This document shows positions 11,201 through 23,451 of a stretch of DNA of 64,000 bases, one piece after another. The position numbers were made by a program, and so were the translations under genes. This DNA comes from Branchiostoma floridae (Eukaryota > Chordata > Leptocardii > Amphioxiformes > Branchiostomatidae). Every line of letters begins with the position of its first letter. Within the stretch, counting starts at the first letter, position 1. The notes under the pieces are model-generated. The model searched no databases. It was given only the letters and a program-made list of their open reading frames with translations, and was not told the origin of the DNA. The stretch lies in NCBI RefSeq assembly GCF_000003815.2, contig NC_049980.1, positions 26,292,951 to 26,356,950 of the forward strand, given 5' to 3'.

Positions 11201-14200
11201 GAATAGAGCAGAACAGCGTGGTAATACATGTACACAAAAAACAGAACACAATAATAACAGTCGTGATGAGAAGTATCATTTCCACATTTATGGTGTTGGC
11301 AGTGACGCCTGCACTCGGGCATAGTCCCTTGCAAAGTTTCTCCCCGGTTACCCTAGTCTCTACAAGACTGCGGCCTGGCCGAATAGTAATAGGGGACTTT
11401 GTTTTTGGCCAAGTTGGGGATAAAAATCTAGTAGGAGTTAATTGGATTAGGAGTGAACTGACCGGCATAGAAGCGAACTGACCCAACCGCACTCATTGAT
11501 TTATGGCTTAAATGATCACAACTCCAAAAGCAAAGCTTCTGTCTTTGTTCGGGAAAGGAGCGGATTAGTTTTATAACCTTTGAACTCTTCAACATCTCTC
11601 ACAGACTCCGCTGGCCGGTCAGTTCACTTCACTCCTAGGACAGTTAACTCCTACTAGACTTTAATAGTCCCCTGTTACTATTCGGTCAGGCCGAAGTCTG
11701 GTAGAGACTACCTTTATCCAACGCTTACCCAAGGAGAGTTTCTCCCCCGACTCTGGCGGCATGGTGAAGACCAGCAGCGTGAGGGTGGAGATGAGCACGC
11801 AGGGGACCAGCAGGTTGGTGCCGTAGAACAGCGTGCGCCGCCGGATGTTCACCGTGAACGTGATGTCCGGGTAGGGCTCCGGGCAGCAGTCGTACTTAAA
11901 CTCACTCCGCTTCGCCGGCATACCTAACGGCAGCAATGCCACAGTAAGTCTAAACTCAAGATCACTCCGCTTAGCCAGCATACCTAACGCCAATAATGCT
12001 ACAGTAAGTCTAAACTCAAAATAGCACCGCTTAGCCGGCATACCTAGCGGCAGCAATGCTACAGTGAGTCTAAACCAACTCCGCTTAGCCCGCGTACCTA
12101 GCGGCAGTAACGCTACAGCAAGCCTTAACTCAAGATCACACCGCCTAGCCGGCATACCTAACGACAGTGATGCTGCAGTAGGTTTAAATTCACTCCGCTT
12201 AGCCGGAATGCCTAATGGCAGTAATGCTGCAGTAGGTCTAAACTCAAGATCACACCACCTAGCCGGCATACCTAGCACCAATAATGCTACAGTGAGTCTA
12301 AACCAACTCCGCTTAGCCCACATACCTAGCGGCAGTAACGCTACAGCAAGTCTACACTCAAGATCACACCGCCTAGCCGGCATACCTAACGGCAGTAACG
12401 CTGCAGTAAGTTTAAATTCATTATCACACCGCATCGCTTAGCCGGCATAACTAACGGCAGCAATGATACAGTAAGTCTAAAATCAAAATAACACCACTTG
12501 GCCGGCATACCTAGCGGCAGTAACGCTACAATAAGCCTAAACTCAAGATCACACACACACACCGCCTAGCCGGCATACCTAACGGCAGTGATGCTGCAGT
12601 AGGTTTAAATTCACTCCGCTTAGCCGGAATGCCTAATGGCAGTAACGCTACAGTAAGTCTAAACTCAAGATCACACCACCTAGCCAGCATACCTAGTGGC
12701 AGCAATGCTACAGTAAGTTTAAATTCATTACCACTCCGCTTAGCCGGTATACCTAACGACAGTAATGCTACAGTAAGTCTTAACTCACTCCGCGCAGTCG
12801 ACACACCAAGAGCGGCGGTCAGTCACCGGTCAACAGTGCAGACATAACCCCGACTTCGGAGACGGATGGAATAATTTATTCTTCCAAATCCCCAATTCCC
12901 CGGCTACTCTCCGCTGGAAAGGGCTTTCAAAACGGGATTTTCACATCGCATGCGGCACTTACCTCTGCATTCGTCATTAGCATTTTTTCACTCTCTATCT
13001 CACTCCCCCCACAAATACACACACTGGGGAGAGAGTAACAGAGAGAAATGGGAAAGAGTGAGAGACAAACTCACAAACTTACCTAGCAGGTCCCACTCGC
13101 CGTTCGGCATGTATGGTGTCAAGTCGGCCCCTCCACTGCGGTTCACCATCTGCAGATCAACCTGGAATATAACCATACCAGTAAGTATAATCGTGCATGC
13201 ACATCCATTGCTGACATTGAACCTGGTTTAACTCAAATGAGATTCAAGTTGTGCCACGGTTCGGGTACACACTGAAATGAGCCGAACCGTAGTTCCGATT
13301 CTCAAAGTATCCTAATACACCACCAATTCCACCTTATTCCGCCACTGTGCAATATTTACTGCAGACGCACACCAAAACTAAAAAAACAACTGATTACAAT
13401 ACCTATTTATTTATGTCGATAAACTACTCAAAATTGTTGAGTACTAACGCTACCTGAAATCCGCTGTGGCTCCATGAACCAAATTTCATGTTACATCTCT
13501 GCTCGTCGAAAGGAAAGTACGTGACGTCGATCTTACAGGAACTTTTGAAGATGCCGGGCGGCAGGTAGAGGCAGCTGCCGCTGGAACTCACAACCACTTT
13601 GGTCGGGTACGTCCCGTCAAACCGCTCGTCCGCGCTGTGCAGAACAGGACAGAACACAGAATGGTGATATGATACAGGACAGAACAGAATACATTATCTC
13701 ACCGATATCGATGCAGGGTGCGACAGTGTCCTTATCTATTAGCGCAGAACGTACAACGCTGATGTTAGAGTCCAATTGTGTTTTACTCACGAAGATTTAG
13801 CCAGGAAGATTAGTGGCGTGCCATAGGGCATGTCATTAATGGATTTTCAAAAACAGTCTCAAAGGCTTTGTTTTAGCCAACCGGATAAAATGTGACCTGT
13901 TGTACACAAGGATATGAACGTACACAGGAACACGTTGTGCAGTACAGCGCGTATGTGTATACGCACACGCACGCGCTGTATGTTGTATGCACAGCCTTAT
14001 TGTATATGAAAAGGTCGGCGATACGGGCCGTATAAACAGACATGTTGTTCATGAGGATATTGGTGATCTGGAAACGTGTAAAAAGACGTATTGTATATGA
14101 AAAAGTCGATGATATGGGCCGTATATATAGACCTGTTGTACATGAAGATATCGGTGGTATGGGGACACAGGGGTGTATGCTGACCTGTTGTATACGAGGA

Positions 14201-17200
14201 CTTCAGGGGACAGGTGTATACAGACCTGCTGCACATATATACAGACCTGTTGTACATGTATACAGACCTGTTGCACGTGTACACAAACCTGTTGTACATG
14301 AGGATGTCCGGAACCCAGATTCTCTTGGGATCCAACCGGATCTGATTCAAGCCGCCGAATTCCGACTCGTTCCATGATAAATATTCATCAGTCCATATCT
14401 GCGTCAGAACAATAGGGTACGGAACATGTTATGCTTGCAATGTGTTAATATAAATCATTCAAGCTACAGAAGAAGTAAGACACTCTGTCATGTTACTAAC
14501 TGCTGTAAAATCTGCCCTCTAAGTCCGATCTGCATTTCACCTGTGCGTCAGCACGTCACCTGTGCGTCATAAATCATTTATCACCAGGTGTCAAACATGG
14601 ATGAGGGTGTTTCCTCCTGATTGCGCTTCCGATTCCACCACTTCAGGCCCAATTATACTTAGATTTCCGCGGGTCGGCTCCCGGATTACATGCAAAATAA
14701 AGTAAGCCCCGCTCGGCTTCACTATTGATTTTACACAGGAGTCAAAAAAGTTAATAAGGCAAAGTTATTGTATTACAGCACAGAAATTAGATAACGTGTA
14801 GTCGTCTCGTCTGTGAGGTGAAGGTGTGACACCATCGGGCGTTACAGAAAATGTGACAATGCTACAACTCTTCAACAGCTGGCCAGAATATGTGCCGTTC
14901 GGTAATATTCCCATTAGATTTAAAATTTGACAATGACAGCAAACAGCGTTTACACAATAAAACTAACTAATTGTTGATATGAAGTAACTGTGGATGATGA
15001 TGATCATTAGCAACTGTAAGTCTTAACCCGGCCCCTACATGAACATTTTTTCAAAGTTGCATTAAGTCATTTGTACTGCTCTTAACGACATATACAATGT
15101 TTATATGACACCCATTCATCAATTTATCAATCAATCAATCGATCGATAAATCAATCAATCAATCAATCAGAATGAGTCGTTATTTTCTCACCATTCTCAC
15201 CCAGATGTTCGTTGTCAGGATCTGGTTTTTCTCATCCTGAAAAGAATAATTCAAACTATCGATAAGTAAAAGCTTTATTCATCCCAACGTGATTTGCATG
15301 TATGTTCACGGCTACATACTCACGGCTACATACAACGGCTATTGTAGGTGTCAGTATATGTGCCGGAACTAAGTGGAGAGATTGGCCGCCCCAAACAAGA
15401 AGTAACATATTGACCCGTTTGTCCCGCTGTGCCTCCCTGCTGACCTGTCCAGTTGGAAGCACGCTCCATTTCAAACGTTTCCAACCAGAAAGGTCCCGAC
15501 ACCGACATAGGTAATCAATAGTAATCCAGACATGTTGGTCAGTCGTGGTCAATCGGCCGTTCTGTTTGGAGTATTATTGAAGTTTCCTCACAGTGTTCGT
15601 GTGTACGGTCGCAGTTTATCATATGTTGTAAGGNNNNNNNNNNNNNNNNNNNNNNNNNNNNNNNNNNNNNNNNNNNNNNNNNNNNNNNNNNNNNNNNNNN
15701 NNNNNNNNNNNNNNNNNNNNNNNNNNNNNNNNNCAAAGTTGGATTTCGTTGGCTTCCGCTTATTCAGTTGATGGCGTAAATGGCAGAAGGAAATCAAACG
15801 ATCTTATCAAACTAATGAAAACAGAACGGCATTGTTGCATAGCTCATATAGAAGTCTTCAGCGACATTGTTGCGTATCATACCAGCTAGCAGGCAGTTAA
15901 CAACACGTGTTGGTTAACAAGCGCACCGACTAGGTAACTGCTATATCAGACATGGCATCAACTAATACATTAGCTAGGTACCCACCTATCCTAGGTTATT
16001 GCCTTGTTAATTAGATTACCACTGAAATGTTTAAGTAGCTACTTTATCAATTATGCTACTTTCAACATCAGCCATGGTACCTAACACATCGGCTAAGTCA
16101 ATTACTATTGTGACATCAGGTAAGGTACCTACTACACCAGTTAAGTTACCTGTCACATCAGTTGGGTACCTGCCATACCAGGAAAGGTACCTACCTCATC
16201 AGATATGGTACCCTCAACATCAGCAATGGTGCCTACTACATCAGCTAGGTTACGTGTCACATCAGCTAAGGTACATCGGGTAAGATACTTTACCACATAC
16301 TTCGGCTAAAGTACTAGTACCTACCACATCACCTAAGTTACCTGCCACATCATCTTAAGTTCTTACCACATTGAGATCAGCCAAGGTCCTGCCACATCAG
16401 CAATATTATCTACCACATCATCTAAGGCTTCTACCATATCATCTAAGGTACTTACCACGTCTATGATCTGCTGCAGAGTAACTCCCAGATTGACGGTGAG
16501 AGGGTCCGAGTCGTTTAGAACGGGACGCTCCAAGGTGTTGTAATTCTTCAGCAGTTTGTCCAACAACTTTCGTTGGTGCCGGCCTTGGAGCGAATCTGTG
16601 GAAAACGGAAAGACTTTAACTTTTAACTCAGTATTGCGTGTTTTTGTCGTCTTGTCGAGGCTGTTGTAAAAACCGTCACTCGCATTGAACGTATTTTGAT
16701 GCGGTAGTTTGGCTCTTATGTATTAGTCAGCATACTCCGGAAGAAGAAAGAATCATTCATGAAGTAAGGTTTGCACGTTCATTTATGATTTTGTCGTTAT
16801 GAAGGATATTTAATTAGTCTTTTGGGGTGCATATAGAGGTTGGAATTTAAAAGTGTGGAGATGCATGGATCTAAAAGTTTGACATGTGGAGCTATTTGCG
16901 GCAGCTTGATGCATTCCCGTTACGGTATTTGACATCAATGTCGAGGACGTCCGCGCACATCAACTCCTGATCCTCCACTTGGCAAGAAGCACGGCGATCG
17001 ATCTTACGGCCTGCAAGTTTTCTGGCTGCTGCTCTCGTCGATCAGAGACGTTTTTGTTGCAACTGTTATAGACGTCTGCGCCATTACTGAAATATGAATG
17101 CCTTTTCTATTACTATTTTTGAAGTCTTTGCCAATAATATTATAGTCTTTGCCATTTCTTTTACAAAGGTTTCTGCTATCACTTTAATGGATCACTTTTA

Positions 17201-20200
17201 TCACTTTGCTATTGCCACTATAGGTGCTTTGCCAGTACTTGTAGAGGTCTGAGCCATTTCTATTAAACGTGTTTTTGCTACCATACCTATAATATCGGTA
17301 CTTCGATATTGGTAAAGTTCATGTTGGTAGAAGTCATTCTGGAGAAAGTTGGGCTCTAATTTCTAACACAAAAGATGGACTTACCCAAATTTTTGACTGA
17401 TCGACTTCGATCTTTGTCAAGGAATGGGCAATCCACTGCTTCTGTGACGCAAGTACTTACGTAATCCAAACTTCACAAAGAGTCTGCAAGATGATAGTTT
17501 GAACAGAGGTTTCAAAGATGTCAATGATCTGTGATCTGGACTCAGGTGTCATTCCCGGTATGTCATTACTGTAGGGACGCCAGACCCGGCCAACGGGCTT
17601 ACGGGTGTGCTATCAGATCTGCAGGACTGCAATAGTGATTACCAAACAGCTTTATATTGTGCACATTATAAAGCTGATGAACAGATTACCTTATTCATTG
17701 TGATTGGGTCCAATAAGGTCTATAAATCTACACTCGCTCGCATATGGGACCATCCTTATCATCTGATTACCTTATTGAATTAACCTAGCTCAGATTTCCA
17801 TTGTTGCATCAGGAAAGGCAGAGTTGTATGTACCAGACCAAGCCTGGGGCCAGTCTTACAAACGCATGACTCCGCAGTCTGATTGAATGATGTGATCACC
17901 GGGCGGTTTCGGCTGTAGAGGTCGGAGCGTTCAACTCTGGATAGGAAGGTCAATACCCCCGCCGCACTGGTCCCTTATCATGATGATTTGAACATTCTAT
18001 CATGGAGTGAAATTAATCTTGAAAAAGAAGAGAGAAACCCATTGGATGGTGGAAATTTTCTATTATAATCCCACTCCTCCGCTTAATACAGGCTATCAAT
18101 CCTTAGCTTCGTGATTTCCCCTGGTGTATGAAGCCTCCATGCCTGAACGGTGCTTTCCCTTTCTTACTCATAGCTTCTGTTCAGTGCTCATTTTCCCGAC
18201 GACATAACGGCTGTTTTCAGCTGCATTCATCAGGGTTTACTGAACCCTGGCGGAAACAGGGGAACGCGGGCTGATAAAATTGACTGCGGATGTGAAAAAT
18301 GGAATTGAAGCTGTATTTGAATAAAACCGTGCAATTACTGTACATAGGTACCCTGTAAAACGACACCGTGCATAAAGCTAAGTGGCGCAGCCATGTATCT
18401 GATGCTGATACAAGCAGGAGATGGGCTATTCATGCCCACATCTGGGATGATTAGGGACGTGCTTGTCATGGAAAATACATCAGACTGTGCAACGTTGTGT
18501 TCTTCACGAAAGGAGAAAAATGTCGTTGTCTTCACGAAAGGAGAAAATTGTCGTTGTCTTCACGAAAGGAGACAATTGTCGTTGTTTTCACGAAAGGAGA
18601 AAATTGTCGTCGTTGCCAACCTTGTTGAGATTGAATTAGAACCATTCAAGCTGAACGTACAGACCCTCACAACTAGTCAGACCACTGATATTGCTTGTGG
18701 GTCTTTCGGGTTTAAATTCATAATCATATAGAACGGGTGACGTTACGGACTCTACTTATTCCAGGGGCGCTTACCTTACATGTATATATCATGTAAGTTA
18801 TGTATTTCAACGCGAGGTATTTTACATGTTCCTTTCGGTCCCAGCGCACGACCATGCCGACCCCCATCTCCGCCTGCTCACGTGCACGGGTCGCCGGGCC
18901 GCCCGGGAATTTTGCCATTTAAAGTGTAAGAAAATGTCAGATGAAGGTTCCAACACTCCGACCCAACATTCTGTGCCCGCGAAATAGATCACCACGTTTC
19001 TCATCAGGAAGAAAGTAAACTTTTCCTGATGTGTACCCCCCTCCCAAAGGATCATGCTCCATATCGATGTCCTCCGTCACTTCCATCGCTCTGCCCACAG
19101 ACTGGCGTGCACGTGAAGTGTGATCCTTCAAACTAACAACTCCCGCGGGTGCCGTTAGACCGAACCGCTCTCCTCGTCTCATCAATTGTGTCAGACGTGT
19201 CTTCATTCCTACTGCAGATGTTACCAAGGACATTGATATATGATGTCCTTGATGTTACCTAATACCTATGGGGATGCACAATTTCCTTTCCTACTTTTTC
19301 TCACTCACCAAAAACCACTCCTGAGAATCCCAATGATGGCACGGGTGTTTACATGGATCTATCTCCTGTCCTGGTTTCAACCTATGTCCGCCTTCACCTG
19401 ACATCAAACAAACAAACATACATATAGACGGACAGACATTACAAAATGGGAGGCTAACGTATCAAGAATGCTTTCAAAAACAAATGGCCGTCTCTTTTAG
19501 TTAAGACTTACGAAACTTCCATCTGTCATCTCGAGCTCAGGACTTACTTCAGGTGCATACTTCATTCGTCAGACCAGTGGTTGAATGCCACGTTCCCGGA
19601 CTTACAGGTATGCAGTAGGGGGACTCCATGACAGTTTTTTAAGTTTAGCCAAATCTAGCTATGTATTACAAACAAAAAATCCTAAAATATGTAATATTAA
19701 TGGTATATTAAACATATATGCACAAAACAAAATATATATTGACGCCCCATTCCTGTTCCTTTTCAAAATCGTCCGTTACAATTTGCTCTGTTATTCATGT
19801 AAAGACCCGATAAGAGATTGGTAGGTGTCTACAGAAGGGAGATGTCGATGACCTCCAAATGTTTCACTTGGGAAAGAATTAGTGGGCAACTAATGAGGAC
19901 TAACGCATGAAGACGGACTCATTTATATTCTTGGCAGCAGAAGGTCATGAAAGGCGCTGCATGCCAGAACAATACAGAACCAGTGACAAGTTAGCCGCGA
20001 GACACAGGGTTGCCGCAGACCTTCTTCCAAGACAGAAAGAGCCGAGGAAGAACATCAAAGAAAAGTCAATTGAGGTTAATTGTATGAAAAGGCCTCTAAC
20101 AAGAAAGCTGTCGTAGTGTTCTGCCCTGTACAGCTGCGGATATCCCTCACTCTAGCTTGAGCTGGTGTCCTTGCCCCATTATATGTAAAACATTGCACAT

Positions 20201-20509
20201 TGATTGTCATGTAGTCATTTCCAATCTTTATATCTGTAACTAAATCACGCGGCAGACAGCCTCCACACGGGCGCCTGTAAGTTGATTTGAGCGGATGATA
20301 ATGAAGTCATATTATTTCAGGGTTAACATCCGAGAAAACAACAAACCGCCTCTAAACTCGTACCTTACGCTAAGAACCGGGGCCGCTCGGTCCACTGTCA
20401 ATTTTCATAACTAAAGCCGTGCGAAACTAGTAAGAATACTCAATTTGCCCGGTACTAACAAGAAATGTCAATGTTGATACGCTTTCAAACTTCATTTGGT
20501 TTGCTCCAG

Positions 20510-20547
<38 letters not shown>

Positions 20548-23451
20548 GCATTTTTCACGCTGGTTGTCTCCCTGCGTTCATACTAGAACTTTACTCTAAA
20601 ATCCGTTCCAACATTGTTGAAACTTAAGGCTCAATCTCTCCGCGATCTGCATATTCATTATCGTCACCGATGCCCATCAAGACGTCTTGTTACTGATATG
20701 AATGTACAGACGGAGACGTCGTTGATGAGACGTTAACGGGAAACGGTTTGCAGGACTTGATTGCTAAATGAGTGTTGTCTTGTTCACTATCGGAATGATC
20801 ACCAAATGTTTTCTCCTTGGCCCGTGCGTCATTAGTTCCAATCACTTACACCGTCTTTAAAGAGCAAACACACACGGAATGAGTTCCTCCGGGCCTCCTG
20901 GCCGTGAGACGCAAATTTAGTCAGGTTTACGTCGATGAAGATTAGACATCCAGGTAACAAAATACGCCAAAAAGCAGTTACTCAAGCAACTGGATATGAT
21001 TTTGGAAACGGCCAGACGTTTTAAACAATATCCGCTGTTTTAGTGTCACTGACAAAAAAACAACGGATGTTGTTTGAAACGTCTGACCGTTCCCAAAATC
21101 ATGTCCAGTTGCTTGAGTAACTGCTTTTTGGCGTTAGTCAGGTTTACCTCCGTTGTTTTAAACCGAGCTGTGCTCCAATCACGTCCGGAATGGCGGACAT
21201 GACTCACCCACACCGCAAGATAAACTCAGGAACAACGAGACGGACAGAATACGGATCTCCTCATGTTCAGTTTGTGTAAATCAGCCGGCTGACGGGCAAC
21301 AAATCTGCAGCAGGAGCTGCTCAGTGACGGTCCCAGCGGTTGGTACTGCATACGTCACAGTTGATGGTTTGTCTCGCATAATATTTCAACGAGGCTACTT
21401 TGAAAACAATAATTATTTCTGGAAAGAGGCAACAGAATAATGTACGACACAACAGTGACTGGCACAAAAATGCCATGTAATATCTCAAACCCCATGTATT
21501 AGGACGAACGGAACAGGGTCCTCATGAGGACAAGGCGCCCTCCAGCATAGCCCAGCTGCAGGTTAAGCCGTGAAATATCTGAACGGGCGATCTGCAGTTT
21601 AGTTAATTGATAATTCATCTGAACCTCTAACATCTTAATCTGTTGGCAGCCACTGGCTCGGGTAGAACGAAGAGATAACGGTACAGCCGGAGGCGATCTG
21701 TCGGTGATGTGTAGCGTACTTTCCGTCGACTCGTGTCATGCGTTTCGGTAAAGATTTCAATTTTTGTGGGATCGAGTTTCATTTTGTGTGATGAACCTTT
21801 TGTCACTTTCATGGTTAAACATATACGAGAAAGAAAATCTGTAACAAAATCATCAGTGTAGTATGATTTACATATCTAAATATCATAAATAGTGATTATC
21901 ATCAACATATTCAGAACCGATTTCAATGTTAACGTTCAGTCAACTAATGAGGTTAAAAAAAAGAGTCAACTAACATGACCACGTACGCACTTTGAAAGAT
22001 TACCTGTCTTCACACATGATGAAACAGGTTTGGAATTCCATCCTCTATTAGGACAGCTTCCGCGCCTTGGCGGAGTTTCTATTTCCGTAAATCCTTTTGT
22101 CAATAGAGATGAGAATTCAGTCAGCCCACAGAATCTTGTTATTAGCAGCGGCTTTTTTTCTGCCTGGTCTGCTCGGTCTCATATCGCCGGACTCTGTGAG
22201 CTGCACGTCAACCAAGGAGTGGCAGCTCTTAGTACTGGTCCATCACAAATGGCGGACAGAACCACATACACGGCATGTATAACTGCCATCTGTCGCCAAT
22301 CTCTTCGAATAGCTCTTACAGGTTACGGTATAAATAGCTAATGAAATAACGAATTTTCTTTATCGAATTGATGCTCCTGAGGAACATCAATTGCTCCTGA
22401 GGAGCAGCAATTCAACCCAATTGGATATAGAAAACGTTTTCGCGGTTTATTAGCACTGAACTCAATCCATATCATCAAACCTATATGATTCACTTTGAAC
22501 AGTGCTCATATCAGGTTCGACTGATATCGGGGTGATATCGGGGTGGTCTAATATTGGGGTGGTTGGATATCGGGGTAGTCTGATTTCGAGGCGGACTGAA
22601 ATAATGTGAACTGATATCAGGTTGGACTAATATATCAGGGCACTCAGGGAAGACTGATATCGGGGTGGTCCGATATCAGGTTGGACTGATCAATATCGGG
22701 GTGGACTGATATCAGGTTGGACTGATATCGGGGTGGACTGATATCGGGGTGGACTGATATCAGGTCGGCTGATATCAGGGTGGTCTCATATCTAAGCGGA
22801 CTGATATCGGGTGGTCCGATATCAGGTTGGACTGGTATCGAGGCGGGCTGATATCAACTGGGACTGATGTCGGGCGGTGTGATATCGGGGCGGTCCGATA
22901 TCAGGTTGGACTGATATCGGGGTGGCCTGATATCAGACTAGACTGATATCGGGGTGGTCTGATATCGGGGTGGTCTGATACCGGGGCCCGGGTTGATACC
23001 GGGGCGGGCTGATATAATGGCGTGCTGCAACCATGCCTGGGCAACAACGTTAACGTCCATATACCGACGAAGGTTTACGAAATGAGCAACTACATTTTTG
23101 TCCAGGTATCGCTGAACGGTTAAGGACTCAGGAATGTTGTCCAGGCTAGCCTTGATGAAGTTGTAACGGCATGCAAACGGTGGGCGTGACTGTTCAGATC
23201 TGTTTCATGGTTTGGTGATCAGGCGTGATGTATCTTCATCAGCCGTCATAGTCGTCGGTCTCTACGTCTCGTATGCCCCGGGTCCTCTATGCACATCAAA
23301 AACTAGTTTCATAACGCCAGACATCATTAGCCACCATTAAAGACTTCATGGCCCGAATCTTACTCAGTATAAGGGAAGAGAAGCCATTCTTACCTCTCGG
23401 TAGCAGCAGGAGGACCAAGAGACAGATAGACCATCCCGGTGTCCGCGCCAT
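8243..23451 (-). CDS. Nicotinic acetylcholine receptor alpha subunit (alpha7-like), ten exons
   Basis: Predicted exons in transcript order: 23451-23394, 16595-16456, 15236-15192, 14398-14289, 13634-13454, 13161-13083, 11923-11729, 11193-11107, 9437-9328 and 8860-8243. All junctions are GT-AG and in frame, giving 540 aa. Residues 1-19 form a signal peptide ([19 protein letters not shown]). The Cys-loop is C151 to C165 with 13 residues between ([15 protein letters not shown]). WSHSGF is agonist loop B, and adjacent cysteines (YDCC, about 217-218) mark an alpha subunit. M1 is near 236-258. M2 starts [20 protein letters not shown] with S2', T6', L9' and V13' kept, as in cation channels. M3 is about 302-324, a long cytoplasmic loop follows, and M4 is about 500-519. 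Exon sizes 140, 45, 110, 195, 87 and 110 match, from memory, the vertebrate alpha7 gene. It should be an acetylcholine-gated cation channel at the cell surface; homomeric assembly is only inferred. At least five introns carry arrays copied from splice junctions. Confidence 0.93.
8951..8986 (-). repeat. Degenerate copy of the last receptor exon's start
   Basis: On the minus strand this reads CCAGAGAAAAATGCTGCTGG followed by AATGACTCCCC. It resembles the true acceptor and exon start at 8862-8823 (CAGACGAGGAAGGTGTTGCT, GGAGTGGCTGCCCC). A (CAAA)n-like tract lies between the two copies. Confidence 0.5.
9438..9503 (-). repeat. Partial tandem copy of the M3-encoding exon start
   Basis: A 64-base copy lies immediately 5' (minus strand) of the M3 exon. 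Both copies begin AG/GTAAATAC and share TGGTCCTGACG; the copy is shortened relative to the exon. It is open in the exon's frame and reads [15 protein letters not shown] against the exon's [15 protein letters not shown]. Confidence 0.75.
9604..9705. repeat. Dispersed repeat, copy A
   Basis: Shares a run of similar words with 13285-13385 (AATTCT..AAGTATCCTA.TACACCAC..TTCCACCTT, then a CCAC stretch). It lies in intron 8 of the receptor gene; the partner lies in intron 5. Family unknown. Confidence 0.5.
10785..11106 (-). repeat. Donor-derived minisatellite after the M2 exon
   Basis: About 16 units of close to 20 bases; plus-strand consensus CACACCCACCTATAAGCGGC. On the coding strand each unit contains CCGCTTATAG/GTGGGTGTG, which is the last codons of the M2 exon (V P L I G) and its splice donor at 11107/11106. 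The array begins exactly at the real donor. Confidence 0.9.
11354..11710. mobile_element. Foldback MITE in receptor intron 7
   Basis: Long imperfect terminal inverted repeats of about 100 bases. The left end reads TAGTCTCTACAAGACTGCGG and the right end, inverted, reads TAGTCTCTACCAGACTTCGG; similarity continues through GAATAGTAAYAGGGGACT and GTCTAGTAGGAGTTAA. No transposase is present, and I could not define a target duplication. Confidence 0.85.
11924..12800 (-). repeat. Acceptor-derived, frame-preserving array before the loop C/M1 exon
   Basis: About 14 extra copies of the 3' splice site and first codons of the exon starting at 11923. The coding-strand core is GCTGCCGCTAG/GTATGCCGGC followed by TAAGCGGAGTGAGTTT; the true exon starts [14 protein letters not shown]. 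Copies are spaced mostly 54 or 60 bases apart (landmarks near 11921, 11981, 12041, 12095, 12155, 12209, 12269, 12323 and 12383), so the exon's reading frame stays open upstream to at least 12434. The repeated peptide is close to [17 protein letters not shown]. Around 12448 and 12575 the spacing changes. Confidence 0.93.
13285..13385. repeat. Dispersed repeat, copy B
   Basis: Partner of the repeat at 9604-9705, in receptor intron 5. The two share similar words around AAGTATCCTAATACACCACC and ATTTACTGCA, in a different order. Confidence 0.45.
13985..14288 (-). repeat. Donor-derived array after receptor exon 4
   Basis: The exon ends ILMYN plus AG at 14289. The intron then holds several short units of the form GTACAACAG/GTCTGTATAC (14224-14288) and longer copies that reach back into exon sequence (near 14041, 14113 and 14184, resembling GACATCCTCATGTACAACAG). 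Each unit contains a candidate GT donor. Confidence 0.85.
15117..15171. repeat. (ATCA)n / (ATCG)n simple repeat
   Basis: Short tetranucleotide repeat in receptor intron 3. Confidence 0.85.
15634..15733. other. Assembly gap, 100 N
   Basis: Placeholder gap in receptor intron 2. It does not interrupt any predicted exon. Confidence 0.99.
15945..16455 (-). repeat. Donor-derived minisatellite after receptor exon 2
   Basis: About 20 degenerate units of roughly 20 bases with coding-strand core GATGTGGTAGGTACCTTAGC. The real exon end and donor is GACGTG/GTAAGTACCTTAG at 16456/16455, so the unit is the exon 2 junction repeated. The frame from exon 2 stays open for a few dozen codons into the array before a stop. 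Confidence 0.9.
17340..17460. repeat. Dispersed repeat, copy A
   Basis: Shares an approximately 110-base stretch with 35310-35410, including ACTTACCCAAATTTTTGACT and TCTTTGTCAAGGAATG. Family unknown. Confidence 0.65.
18502..18615. repeat. Four-unit tandem repeat, about 28 bases
   Basis: Head-to-tail units of TTCACGAAAGGAGAAAATTG followed by TCGTTGTC, in receptor intron 1. Confidence 0.9.
20512..20543. repeat. TA dinucleotide microsatellite
   Basis: About 15 TA units in receptor intron 1. Confidence 0.95.
20963..21136. mobile_element. Foldback MITE in receptor intron 1
   Basis: About 70-base arms. The left arm begins TACGCCAAAAAGCAGTTACT and the right arm, inverted, reads TAACGCCAAAAAGCAGTTAC; both continue through CAAGCAACTGGA and AAACG. 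The motif TTAGTCAGGTTTAC occurs on both flanks (about 20918 and 21134). No coding capacity. Confidence 0.9.
22507..23020. repeat. GATATC-rich minisatellite
   Basis: About 25 units of 16-22 bases with the core CTGATATCGGGGTGGA alternating with CTGATATCAGGTTGGA. It lies about 370 bases beyond the donor of the signal-peptide exon. Unlike other arrays here it does not resemble the neighbouring exon. Confidence 0.93.

Larger units (their letters stand above)
16596..23393 (-). other. First intron of the receptor gene (6.8 kb)
   Basis: Joins the signal-peptide exon (ending 23394, phase 1) to exon 2 (starting 16595). I see no exon on either strand inside. It holds the repeats and foldback element listed separately, plus a TA microsatellite. 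Confidence 0.75.

Noticed and set aside
12064-12847. Plus-strand frames with SNATVSLN repeats
   Set aside because: Antisense reading of the frame-preserving acceptor array; no independent gene signal.
22507-23020. CRISPR-like array
   Set aside because: Units are contiguous without unique spacers, and the setting is an animal genome; the same applies to the other tandem arrays.
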